Origin: DATMNI01 sp035570275 | GTDB lineage: Bacteria > Acidobacteriota > Terriglobia > Bryobacterales > Bryobacteraceae | Length of the DNA: 64,000 bases | Assembly (NCBI GenBank): GCA_035570275.1 | Contig: DATMNI010000108.1 | Location: 1 to 64,000 of the forward strand | Direction: 5' to 3' | In this document: one piece after another, positions 42,128-50,093 of the stretch | How positions within the stretch are numbered: the first letter of the stretch is position 1 | Layout: every line of letters starts with the position of its first letter | Position numbers and translations under genes: made by a program | The notes under the pieces: generated by a model | The model's database searches: none | Seen by the model: only the letters and a program-made list of their open reading frames with translations | Told to the model about the DNA's origin: nothing

Positions 42128-42982
42128 ATGAGAAACCTGACAAGTACCACACGTCGTTCGGCATTGGCGGCGCTGGCCGGAGCAGCCATGGCTCCCTTTC
42201 CCGGCAAAGCTGCTAAAAAGGCCACGGCCTTCGCCCTCATCGGCGATCGCTTTCACAACTCCGATTACATCCGGATCGGTCTTACCAGAACGATCGCCAA
42301 AGAACTCGGCGTCACCGTCGATTTCACCGATGAGACGTCCCTGCTCAACGCCGAAACGCTGGACGGCTACCGTGTCCTTATCGTTCTGCGCGATGGTATG
42401 ATCTGGCCCGATGGCTACGGAGGCGATGAAAGCAGCAACGCCGCCTGGGCCGCCACCGGGAAGCCGAAGCTGGTATTCGATCCACCTTTGCGGCCGGGGA
42501 AAGCCCAGTCGCAGTTTTGGATGAAGCCCGAGCAGGGCAAGGCGGTGCGCCAGTTCGTGGAAGCGGGTGGCGCCGCGCTTTTCCTGCACAACACTACCCA
42601 TGTGGGCCTGACCGACCCGGACTTCCGCCACGTATTGGGCGCGGCCTATGCCGGGCATCCTCCCATCCGGACCTTCAAAGTGAAAGTGACGAACGCCGAT
42701 CACCCCATCACGCAGGGCATCAAAGACTTTGTGGTCACCGACGAGCAGCACTACATGACCTACGACAAGGACCCCAAGTTGCTTTTCCTGCAGACCGTGA
42801 ACGAAGACGGGCTCACGTATCAGAGCTTCGGATCGACGGCTCCGGGTGGCTGGTCCTACGATTACGGCAAGGGTCGCGTCTGCTACATGTCGCCCGGCCA
42901 CATGCTCAGCGATCTCTGGAATCCGGAGTATGTCAAGCTGCAGCACAATGCCATGCACTGGATCATGCGGCAGAAGGCATAA
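42128..42982 (+). CDS. exported ThuA-like protein
   Basis: A 284-residue protein with a Tat-like signal (LTSTTRRSALAALAGAAMAP) and a ThuA/trehalose-utilisation glutamine-amidotransferase-like domain: ATAFALIGDRFHNSDYIRIG, LDGYRVLIVLRDGMIW, AVRQFVEAGGAALFLHNTTH and the closing KGRVCYMSPGHMLSDLWN, a common ThuA signature. The nucleophile Cys of true amidotransferases is not at the usual position. ThuA-like proteins occur in sugar catabolism operons of many soil bacteria and are often annotated as carbohydrate-related without direct proof. It ends the exported cluster that begins with the SMP-30 protein. Confidence 0.75.
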   Translation: MRNLTSTTRRSALAALAGAAMAPFPGKAAKKATAFALIGDRFHNSDYIRIGLTRTIAKELGVTVDFTDETSLLNAETLDGYRVLIVLRDGMIWPDGYGGDESSNAAWAATGKPKLVFDPPLRPGKAQSQFWMKPEQGKAVRQFVEAGGAALFLHNTTHVGLTDPDFRHVLGAAYAGHPPIRTFKVKVTNADHPITQGIKDFVVTDEQHYMTYDKDPKLLFLQTVNEDGLTYQSFGSTAPGGWSYDYGKGRVCYMSPGHMLSDLWNPEYVKLQHNAMHWIMRQKA

Positions 42983-43224
42983 ACAGCCATGACGACCGCC
43001 GCGTCATTGCCCGCCAGCAGGCTTTGGATGATCCTGCATCGGGCGAAACTATCGTAGTCCCAATACCGTTTCAGTGCCGCGGGCATGGAACAAGGTGTCC
43101 TTCAGAACACTTCTGCCACCGATTGGTGAGGATCGCGTGGAGGCGATGTTAAAATAAAGGTCCGCCAGATGACGGGGGTCCGTCTGACCAAGAGGTAGCA
43201 GGCTGGGCTTGTCCGAGGGAACCT

Positions 43225-45735
43225 ATGAAATTCCCGGTTCTCGTTCTTCTCTGCAACTGCCCGCTGGCTGCGGCGAATGTGCAGGTGTGGCAGGACACTC
43301 TGAATCTACTGACCTGGAGCGAGGGTCTGCCTGACACCAATCCCCGGTTCGAGCTTTATGCCCCTGGCGATTATCCCACCTACCCATATGCCTTCCGTAC
43401 CAACTTCCTTTCTGACAACGCGAACGTCGCCTGGCGTCAACTAAACCTGGAGAATGAATACCTGTTCTGCCGCGTGCTGCCAGACCTCGGCGGTCACCTC
43501 TATAGCTGTCGCGACAAGATTAACGGGCAGGAGATTTTCTACGCCAACCCGGTGATCCACAAGGCTTGGGTCGGGTTGCGCGGGGCGTGGGTGCCGGTCG
43601 GAATCGAACTGAACTTCCCGGTGGCGCACAGCCTGACTACGGTCTCGCCAGTGAGCTACGGAACTCAGCAGCACGCTGACGGCAGCGCCGGCGTCTGGGT
43701 GGCCGATATCGATCGCCAGACCGGGATGGAGTGGCGCGTCGAGTGGATCTTGCGGCCTGGGTCGGCGGTCCTCGAGGAGCAGGTCTGGCTCTTTAACCGC
43801 GGCGATTCGCGGCAGCCGTACCATTTCTGGTCGACGTCCGAGGAAGCGATTCAGGATCGGAATTCGGGCTTTCAGTATCCGATGCTGGTCTCGGGAACCC
43901 ACGGCTTCACGTCTCTCGATACATGGCCCCTGAACCAGCAGGGCGTCGATATGAGCGTGATCCGGAACTATACGGGTCAAGTGGGCCTTTTTGCCTACGG
44001 GTCGAACGAACCGTTCTTCGCGGCCTATCATCCAGCCACCCGGACGGGCACAGCTCATTTTGCCGATCCGGTAGCGGTGCCTGGCAAAAAGCTATGGTCC
44101 TGGGGACCGGTCGACGACATCTACGTCCAAACCCGTCTGACACAGGGTTTTCCTTCATACATCGAGATCCAGGGCGGGGCCACTCCCAACCAGGAAACAC
44201 GTCTCTGGCTGGGGCCTCAACAAGCCAGCCACTTCACCGAGTACTGGATGCCCCTCCGCCAACTCGATGGTGTGAGCCGGGCCAACCTGGCAGGTGTTCT
44301 ATATCTGGGCCGCACGACGATCAACGGCCAACCCACCCTGGTCGCCGAGTTCAACGCCAATGCGCCAATGGCGGGCGTCACCGTCCAAATCCTAAATGGT
44401 GAGACTGCGGCGTTCACCGAAACCCTCGATCTGGACCCGGGGACCACCTATGTCCGCAGTGTCGCGAACCCGGCAACGGGGGTAAACTACGCATTCCAGA
44501 TTGTGGATCCGGCGATGGGCGTGGTGTTTACGCATTCCGAGAACACGCTGAATGCGCTGGGACCGAACGACGTCATGCTGGGAACGCAACCGGCGCCCGA
44601 CTTCAGCAAGTCCGATACCGAGCAAGAGGTCCTGGCCCGCGGCCTCAACTACGAGCAATTCGTGCAATACGGCTTGGCCGAGAGCACGTACAGCGGGGGG
44701 TTGACGCTGTTCCCAACGAGCACTGCGATACTCAAGGCTGCGGGACGGCTGGCGGTTTCCGCGTCGCGATTCACCGACGCGGTCAGCCAGCTCACGAAGG
44801 TGCCGGGCGATGCCGAGGCTCAATACTATCTCGGGCTGGCGTATGCAGGGCTTGGACAGCAGACTCAGGCAGCGGCGGCGTGGACCGGCATACTGTTGTC
44901 GCCCGGCTTCGGTGCGGCGGCGACCTTTCAACTGGCCTGCCTGGATGCGCTGACCGGTGACCTCGCTTCGGCCGCAGCCTTATTCGATGGCCTGAACACG
45001 GTCCGCGGAGGGGCGCTTGAAGTTGCCGTCCTGCGGAACCAGGGCAGCGCGGCGGCGGCCAGCGCAAAGCTGGCACAATGGCAAGCAGTTTCCCCAACCG
45101 ATCTGTTTCTGCGCAACGAAGGCGTTTTGCTGGGGCAACCCGACACCGCTCTACGTGGCGATCTGAGCGGAGAACCGGAGCGCGTCCTCAATCTGGTGGA
45201 CGATTATTTCCGGCTTGGCTTCTGGGCCGATGCGGCCAGCATGCTTTCGGCTACCTATCCCGAGGTTCCGGGGCTACAGCGCGAGTTGGGGTCCGTCACG
45301 CCGCAGAACAACGCGCTGATCGCCTACTATCGAGGCTACGCGAATCAGCAACAGGGCGGGTCGCCGGCGGCCGATTTCAAAGCGGCCTCCGGCATGGCGT
45401 TGGCGTACCTTTACCCGAATCGCTTCAGCTCGTTTGCAGTGCTTCACGCCGCCTTACAGACGAACCCATCCGATGCGTCGGCGCATTTCCTGCTGGGGCT
45501 CCTCTTTATGAGCTGCCGCCAGGTGGACAACGCGATCGCCGAATGGCAGACGGCGCGATCGATTCAAAAGAACATTCCCACTCTGCATCGCAACCTGGGC
45601 CGCGCCTATCTCGACATCAAGAAGGATGTCGGCATGGCGCTCCCCATTCTGCGGGAGGGACTGGCCTACGACCCTGACAATTCCGACCTGCTGGACGCCT
45701 ATCAGCGGGCACTGCAACTGGCCAAATCTCCGTGA
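43225..45735 (+). CDS. exported DUF5107 protein with TPR repeats
   Basis: An 836-residue exported protein (signal MKFPVLVLLCNCPLAAA). Residues about 30-400 match DUF5107, a beta-sandwich/galactose-mutarotase-like domain: LPDLGGHLYSCRDKINGQEI, VGLRGAWVPVGIELNFPVAH, EEQVWLFNRGDSRQPYHFWS. The rest is helical, with several TPR-like units (DAEAQYYLGLAYAGLGQQTQ, ASAHFLLGLLFMSCRQVDNA, PTLHRNLGRAYLDIKKDVGM). Proteins of this layout are thought to act on or bind carbohydrates, with the TPR part as a scaffold, but no activity has been assigned by residues visible here. Stop at 45735 is followed by convergent genes. Confidence 0.8.
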   Translation: MKFPVLVLLCNCPLAAANVQVWQDTLNLLTWSEGLPDTNPRFELYAPGDYPTYPYAFRTNFLSDNANVAWRQLNLENEYLFCRVLPDLGGHLYSCRDKINGQEIFYANPVIHKAWVGLRGAWVPVGIELNFPVAHSLTTVSPVSYGTQQHADGSAGVWVADIDRQTGMEWRVEWILRPGSAVLEEQVWLFNRGDSRQPYHFWSTSEEAIQDRNSGFQYPMLVSGTHGFTSLDTWPLNQQGVDMSVIRNYTGQVGLFAYGSNEPFFAAYHPATRTGTAHFADPVAVPGKKLWSWGPVDDIYVQTRLTQGFPSYIEIQGGATPNQETRLWLGPQQASHFTEYWMPLRQLDGVSRANLAGVLYLGRTTINGQPTLVAEFNANAPMAGVTVQILNGETAAFTETLDLDPGTTYVRSVANPATGVNYAFQIVDPAMGVVFTHSENTLNALGPNDVMLGTQPAPDFSKSDTEQEVLARGLNYEQFVQYGLAESTYSGGLTLFPTSTAILKAAGRLAVSASRFTDAVSQLTKVPGDAEAQYYLGLAYAGLGQQTQAAAAWTGILLSPGFGAAATFQLACLDALTGDLASAAALFDGLNTVRGGALEVAVLRNQGSAAAASAKLAQWQAVSPTDLFLRNEGVLLGQPDTALRGDLSGEPERVLNLVDDYFRLGFWADAASMLSATYPEVPGLQRELGSVTPQNNALIAYYRGYANQQQGGSPAADFKAASGMALAYLYPNRFSSFAVLHAALQTNPSDASAHFLLGLLFMSCRQVDNAIAEWQTARSIQKNIPTLHRNLGRAYLDIKKDVGMALPILREGLAYDPDNSDLLDAYQRALQLAKSP

Positions 45736-45845
45736 AGCCAAACCATCGCGTTCGCCGCACTGTCCAACCAGCCCTTCGGCGCCTCGCCATTCAGGGTGGC
45801 CGCGACCGCATGCGATTCGGTGGCCGGAGCAACACTCTCTAAGAT

Positions 45846-46328
45846 TTACCAGGACACTACACGGACCCTGCCCTCGGGCGCCTGGTCCAGCATCTGCCGC
45901 ACCGCCAGATGCGTCACCGGGTGGCGCAAGTCCGGCGCCAGGTCCGCCAGCGGCGCCAGCACGAAGCGGCGTTGGGCCATTCGCGGGTGCGGAATCTCCA
46001 GCATGGCGCTGTGTACCACCGCGTTTCCGTAAAGCAGAATGTCGATGTCGATGGTGCGCGGCCCCTTGGGCACGGTCCGCACACGGCCGAGATCTCGTTC
46101 GATCTTGCCGGTGCGCGCCAGCAGTTGCATCGGGAACAGCGTAGTTTCGGCTTCCACTACCAGGTTGAGAAACCAGCGCTGATCGGTATATTCGACGGGC
46201 TCGGTTTCGTAAATCGGCGACACGCGCAATACGAACAAAGGCGGCGCGGCAAGGCGTTCAATGGCGGCGTGAAGGTTGGCTGCGCGGTCGCCGATGTTGG
46301 AACCGAGGCTTAGGTAGATGGTCTTCAC
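45846..46328 (-). CDS. folK: hydroxymethyldihydropteridine pyrophosphokinase
   Basis: A 160-residue FolK enzyme of folate biosynthesis, transferring pyrophosphate from ATP to 6-hydroxymethyl-dihydropterin. The N-terminus YLSLGSNIGDRAANLHAAI and the signature GPRTIDIDILLYG are textbook for the family. RVSPIYETEPVEYTDQRWFL is the pterin/ATP loop region. The start is GTG 46328, directly after the ruvB stop (TGAGTG). It is the third gene of a ruvA-ruvB-folK unit. Confidence 0.9.
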   Translation of the reverse strand: MKTIYLSLGSNIGDRAANLHAAIERLAAPPLFVLRVSPIYETEPVEYTDQRWFLNLVVEAETTLFPMQLLARTGKIERDLGRVRTVPKGPRTIDIDILLYGNAVVHSAMLEIPHPRMAQRRFVLAPLADLAPDLRHPVTHLAVRQMLDQAPEGRVRVVSW

Positions 46329-47357
46329 TCAGAACAGTGCCGGCTGGTCGTCGCTGCGCAGTTTGCGCTTCACGTTGAAGTACTCGTACGCCAATTCCGT
46401 GGCCACGCGGCCGCGCGGGGTGCGGTTCAAGAAGCCGAGCTGGATCAGATAAGGTTCGTAGACCTCTTCAATGGTGTCGGCCTCTTCGGAGATTGAAGCC
46501 GCGATGGTGTTCACCCCCACCGGGCCGCCGCGATATTTCTCCAGAATCGTCATCATGATTTTCTGGTCGATTTCGTCGAGCCCATAGCGGTCCACGTCGA
46601 GCAGGTTCAAAGCGGTCTGGGCCACCGGTTGCGTGATGCGGCCGTCGGCGCGCACCTGGGCGTAGTCGCGCACGCGGCGCAGCAGACGGTTGGCGATACG
46701 CGGCGTTCCCCGGCAGCGGCGCGCAATCTCCTCGGCGGCGCCATCTTCGATGGGCACGCTCAGCAAGTGCGCCGAACGCTTCGCGATGATCTTCAGTTCG
46801 TCTATGGAGTAGGGGTCCAGGCGCAGCACCAGCCCGAAGCGGCCGCGCAGCGGTGCGCTCACCAGGCCCTGGCGGGTGGTGGCTCCAATGGCGGTGAACT
46901 TGGGCATGGGCAGCGAATGGGTCCGCGCGCCCGGCCCCACGCCCACCAGAATGTCGACCCGGAAATCCTCCAGCGCCGAGTAGAGCATCTCTTCCACGTC
47001 CGGCAGCAGGCGGTGGATTTCGTCGATGAAGAAAACCTGGTGCAGCCGGATGTTGCTCAGAATGCCGGTCAGGTCGAGCTTCTTCTGCAACACCGGCCCC
47101 GACGTGGTGGTGAACTGAACCTGCAATTCCTCGGCGATAATGGCGGCCAGCGTGGTCTTGCCCAGGCCGGGAGGTCCGTAGAGCAGCACGTGGTCCATGG
47201 CCTCACCGCGCATGCGGGCGGCCGCAATGGCGATGGACAGGTTTTCCTTCAGCTTGCTTTGTCCGGTGAAATCGGCCAGGCGGCGCGGGCGCAGGCCCGC
47301 TTCAAACTGCAAGTCTTCGGCCTGGGGACTTCCCGAGATCAATTCCCGCTCGGGCAT
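46329..47357 (-). CDS. ruvB: Holliday junction branch-migration ATPase RuvB
   Basis: A 342-residue AAA+ ATPase, the motor of the RuvABC branch-migration complex. Visible motifs are the RuvB N-terminus (LRPRRLADFTGQSKLKENLS), Walker A GPPGLGKTTLA, Walker B FFIDEIHRL, sensor 1 GATTR, the arginine-finger region (LRGRFGLVLRLDPY) and the C-terminal winged helix (EEVYEPYLIQLGFLNRTPRG). Length and motifs are complete. It is downstream of ruvA, with a 19-bp tandem duplication in the 66-bp gap, and adjoins folK. Confidence 0.93.
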   Translation of the reverse strand: MPERELISGSPQAEDLQFEAGLRPRRLADFTGQSKLKENLSIAIAAARMRGEAMDHVLLYGPPGLGKTTLAAIIAEELQVQFTTTSGPVLQKKLDLTGILSNIRLHQVFFIDEIHRLLPDVEEMLYSALEDFRVDILVGVGPGARTHSLPMPKFTAIGATTRQGLVSAPLRGRFGLVLRLDPYSIDELKIIAKRSAHLLSVPIEDGAAEEIARRCRGTPRIANRLLRRVRDYAQVRADGRITQPVAQTALNLLDVDRYGLDEIDQKIMMTILEKYRGGPVGVNTIAASISEEADTIEEVYEPYLIQLGFLNRTPRGRVATELAYEYFNVKRKLRSDDQPALF

Positions 47358-47365
47358 TTAGTCTC

Positions 47366-47403
47366 TTATCCGCCCCTTGGTCTGTTATCCGGCACTTGGT
47401 CTG
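47366..47403 (-). repeat. 19-bp tandem duplication between ruvA and ruvB
   Basis: TTATCCGCCCCTTGGTCTG is followed directly by TTATCCGGCACTTGGTCTG, two mismatches apart. It lies just upstream (on the minus strand) of the ruvB start. Similar short tandem duplications lie before the ThuA-like, amidohydrolase and rpiB starts. Confidence 0.7.
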
Positions 47404-47422
47404 TTACCACTAAGCTACCAGC

Positions 47423-48016
47423 TTACCGTACCAATTCCAGAGCGCGCCGGAAGAGCGGTTCGAATTCCGGCCAGGTGCCGGTAGCCTTGGCCTTGCGTAC
47501 CGCGGCCTCGGCCTGCGGGCGCGCGCAACCGAGATTGAGCAGCGCCGACAGCACGTCCTGATCGATGGGCGAAAGCGTGTCCGCCGCGGGTGCGGCCGGC
47601 CCCTCGCCGGTGGCGGCGGGAAGCTTGTCGCGCAGTTCCAGCACCATGCGTTCAGCCGTCTTCTTGCCGACACCCGGAATTTTCACCAGCTTGTCTATTT
47701 CGCCGCGCCGGATGGAGAGGATCAGGTCGGCCGCCGCGAGGCCGGACAGCACCTTCACTGCCAGTGTCGGCCCGATGCCGCTTACCGATATGAGTTTCTC
47801 GAACAGCGCCTTTTCGTCCTGCGTGAGGAAACCATACAGCGAGAGATCGTCTTCGCGCACGTGGGTGTGGATACGAAGCCGCACCTCTGCTCCGGCCGCC
47901 GGCAGGTGCGTGAAGGTGGAGACCGGAATGGTCACGTCATACCCCACGCCGCCGGTTTCCACGATGGCCTGATTGGGATGCTTCTCGATCAACACGCCGC
48001 GCAGCAGAGCGATCAT
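47423..48016 (-). CDS. ruvA: Holliday junction branch-migration protein RuvA
   Basis: A 197-residue RuvA, the junction-binding tetramer of the RuvAB complex. ATG 48016 (MIALLRGVLIEKHPNQAIVE) is the family start; the longer frame upstream is not conserved. The OB-fold, then the helix-hairpin-helix pairs (ISVSGIGPTLAVKVLSGLAA, LVKIPGVGKKTAERMVLELR) and the C-terminal domain that contacts RuvB (DVLSALLNLGCARPQAEAAV) are all present. It leads the ruvA-ruvB-folK unit. Confidence 0.93.
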   Translation of the reverse strand: MIALLRGVLIEKHPNQAIVETGGVGYDVTIPVSTFTHLPAAGAEVRLRIHTHVREDDLSLYGFLTQDEKALFEKLISVSGIGPTLAVKVLSGLAAADLILSIRRGEIDKLVKIPGVGKKTAERMVLELRDKLPAATGEGPAAPAADTLSPIDQDVLSALLNLGCARPQAEAAVRKAKATGTWPEFEPLFRRALELVR

Positions 48017-48070
48017 AAGCTTGTATTGTATTCGAGGTTGTGGCTTCGCCTGGCAAAACCCGCCGGCCAA

Positions 48071-48093
48071 CCGCTCCCTGACGGTCACGGCTC
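48071..48093 (+). repeat. PLANARGS-related repeat, single unit
   Basis: CCGCTCCCTGACGGTCACGG then CTC lies 55 bases upstream of ruvA. It is the same arm as at 23844 and, inverted, at 30132-30150 and 40737-40759. Being upstream of an essential-type operon it may affect the 5' untranslated region. Confidence 0.6.
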
Positions 48094-48134
48094 TGTCACG
48101 CGGACACGTACTGCCAGCCCGTTGCCGCCGGGCG

Positions 48135-48518
48135 TTAGTGCGGCCGCAGTGCGCGTGCTACCAGCCCCAGCCCGCCGAAAAGCAGAACCAGCATGACGAT
48201 GACGTCGAAGAGGCTGGTGGGCCGAAAGTAGATGTGCAGGTTGGCGATCACGCCGGCCAGGATGAAGATCGCACCACCCGCGGTCAGCAGCCACCCAATC
48301 ACGCTGCGGCCATTGAAGAACAGCATCGCGATCCCGATCATCATCGGCAGCAGGGTGATGCCAAAGCTGTTGGCTCCGTAAAAGCTCCAGTACGAACCAC
48401 CGACGCTGACTTGATTGGCCAGCAGGTATGCGCCCGCGCAGGCCATGGCGAAGCCCATCAGGAAGTGACCAAGCCCGCCCGGTGTTCCACCGACGTCGGC
48501 ATAGCGACGGTCTGCCAT
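48135..48518 (-). CDS. small integral membrane protein, four helices
   Basis: A 127-residue protein (ATG 48518, MADRRYADVGGTPGGLGHFL). It has four predicted transmembrane helices: HFLMGFAMACAGAYLLANQ, ITLLPMMIGIAMLFF, VIGWLLTAGGAIFILAGVIA, and DVIVMLVLLFGGLGLVARAL. The frame extends far upstream, but that part has no coding character and the Met of MADRRYADVGG starts the hydrophobic pattern. No family name can be given. Its role is unknown. Confidence 0.6.
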   Translation of the reverse strand: MADRRYADVGGTPGGLGHFLMGFAMACAGAYLLANQVSVGGSYWSFYGANSFGITLLPMMIGIAMLFFNGRSVIGWLLTAGGAIFILAGVIANLHIYFRPTSLFDVIVMLVLLFGGLGLVARALRPH

Positions 48519-48759
48519 CAGTCCGAGAATAGCAAAACGTGCAAACCCAGAGTCGCTTTGAAGTTGCTTCGTACGGGAGCCTTGTGGACCTTTGGTTCCT
48601 TGCGTTGCAAGAGCGGAGGAGGGATTGCTGAGCATACTCGGGGAACTCCGGGAACGCGAAGTCCGCAGCCGGCGAAAAAGGGGATTTCTGTGCAAACGCA
48701 TGGTGTGTGCTGATTCGGACGCGCCGGGCCCACTCCGGCGCCCTACCCCCATTTATCCT

Positions 48760-48787
48760 GTTGTTCGACATTAATAAAGTGTTATAA
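48760..48787 (+). promoter_or_regulatory. promoter of the glucosaminidase gene
   Basis: TTGTTC (48760-48765) and TATAAT (48782-48787) are separated by 16 bases. The -10 box is perfect. It lies about 120 bases upstream of ATG 48908 on the plus strand, after the AT-rich segment ATTAATAAAG. Confidence 0.6.
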
Positions 48788-48907
48788 TTCGAGCTTATGT
48801 CGGCTCCCTAAATTTTTGGCCTCTGGGAACGCAAGGTTCCCCATCCTCCGATGTGCCGCCCGCCGCGAGCACATTTCCGATATTTCAAGTCACTAAGGAG
48901 TTCCTGG

Positions 48908-49387
48908 ATGAGAAAACTGTTTACCAGCGGTATGGTCATGTTTGCCGGAATAGTGTCCGTACCCCCGGGTACGGTGCCCAACCGGACGTCTTCAGAGCCA
49001 GTCCCGGATTACCGCCACGATCCCAGGTTCGAATCCCTTACCAAATTTTTCCACAAGGCCGATTGCCCGGCCGAGAAATACTCCTCAGAGTTCTTGAGAG
49101 CCGCGGACGCTAATGCTCTCGACTGGCGCCTGTTGCCCAGCCTCTCTTTCGTGGAAACTTCCGGCGGAAAGGGCGCTCGCAACAACAATCTGTTTGGATG
49201 GGATTCGGGGCGCGCCCGCTTCCCTTCGCCCGCTGCCGGAATTCACGCTGTCGGTTACCTGTTAAAGCATTCCAGCGTATACAAGAACAAGACACTAGAG
49301 AGGCTTTTGGCGGTGTACAACCCGGGCGCAGAGGAATATGTGGAGAAGGTGAAATCCGTCATGCGGCGGATTTCACCCACTGAGTGA
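48908..49387 (+). CDS. exported glucosaminidase/lysozyme-like protein
   Basis: A 159-residue exported protein. ATG 48908 lies behind AAGGAG, and the signal peptide reads LFTSGMVMFAGIVSV. The mature part matches the mannosyl-glycoprotein endo-beta-N-acetylglucosaminidase/lytic transglycosylase-like group: FLRAADANALDWRLLPSLSF, VETSGGKGARNNNLFGWDSG with the catalytic Glu, then HAVGYLLKHSSVYKNKTLE. It should cleave peptidoglycan. A strong promoter precedes it, and an inverted repeat follows it and may end transcription. Confidence 0.75.
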   Translation: MRKLFTSGMVMFAGIVSVPPGTVPNRTSSEPVPDYRHDPRFESLTKFFHKADCPAEKYSSEFLRAADANALDWRLLPSLSFVETSGGKGARNNNLFGWDSGRARFPSPAAGIHAVGYLLKHSSVYKNKTLERLLAVYNPGAEEYVEKVKSVMRRISPTE

Positions 49388-49407
49388 GCAGCGGAGTTGT
49401 CAGTTCT

Positions 49408-49457
49408 CAGTTTTCAGTGACCCCGGCGCGCCGGTTCAAGCTGATGACTGAAAACTG
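49408..49457. terminator. hairpin downstream of the glucosaminidase gene
   Basis: CAGTTTTCAGT (49408-49418) pairs with ACTGAAAACTG (49447-49457), an 11-base perfect stem, and the loop itself contains the palindrome CCGGCGCGCCGG (49423-49434). The right arm is partly repeated (ACTGAAAACT) immediately afterwards. There is no T-tract, so termination is possible but unproven. It separates convergent genes. Confidence 0.5.
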
Positions 49458-49482
49458 ACGACTGAAAACTCCCGCGGGCGTT

Positions 49483-49629
49483 CTACTCCAAGAGGCGAAC
49501 GCCCATATAGAGACCGCCAAACAGCACTAAGGAAAGGACGATGACCGCCGCCCAGCGGATATACCGCTCGGTGTTGTTCACTTCCTTATGTTCATCTTCC
49601 CGGATTCGATCGGCGAGGCTATCAAACAT
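49483..49629 (-). CDS. small single-span membrane protein, 48 aa
   Basis: ATG 49629 behind a strong GGAGGTTTCC site encodes 48 residues: a charged N-terminal helix (MFDSLADRIREDEHKEVNNT), ERYIRWAA, then a hydrophobic span (VIVLSLVLFGGLYMGV) and RLLE. One single-pass helix with a cytosolic acidic/basic head is predicted. The ribosome site, start and codon use are convincing despite the size. Function is unknown. Confidence 0.65.
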   Translation of the reverse strand: MFDSLADRIREDEHKEVNNTERYIRWAAVIVLSLVLFGGLYMGVRLLE

Positions 49630-49897
49630 GGAAACCTCCAAAAAGCATGGAAATCGCCTAAAAGGCCAGTATGAAGAACGCCCGTCGCACTCGGAGTCAG
49701 CCCGATTGTAGATCCAATCGGAGGAATTTCCAAGTGGTTTTTCGCACCCGCGTCTCCAAATCTCCTCCAGCCTCGGGCTAGCGGCGTGCTTCGGTTGCCG
49801 GGTCTACCGCGACTGGAAACCCGAAGCCTGCTTTCACTTGGAGTAATTTGGAGGACGCCGGGCCGGGACAAACTGCCGCCGCCTTTGGATCAGCCCG

Positions 49898-49927
49898 TTG
49901 ACAACCTCCGGCGGATCAGCGTATATT
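49898..49927 (+). promoter_or_regulatory. promoter upstream of rpsA
   Basis: TTGACA (49898-49903) is followed after 18 bases by TATATT (49922-49927). It lies about 165 bases before the rpsA start, leaving a long leader that could carry autoregulation by S1. GGGGAGGCGTA is the ribosome site in front of ATG 50094. Confidence 0.6.
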
Positions 49928-50093
49928 TGCTAACATACTGATCTGACAGTGGTTTGCTGGTGATTTGCGTATGGTCTCGGCTTCAGGTGGTGCTCGGTCA
50001 ACCGAAAGTGCGCCTACAGTCGCCTCAGGCGAGACATCTGCCGGTGCTCCGGTGGCAGCAAATGCCGGTGGTTGAGCGATCCGGGGAGGCGTA

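Noticed and set aside
43441..44058. Minus-strand frames within the DUF5107 gene
   Set aside because: The plus-strand gene is continuous over 836 codons with a signal peptide and TPR units.
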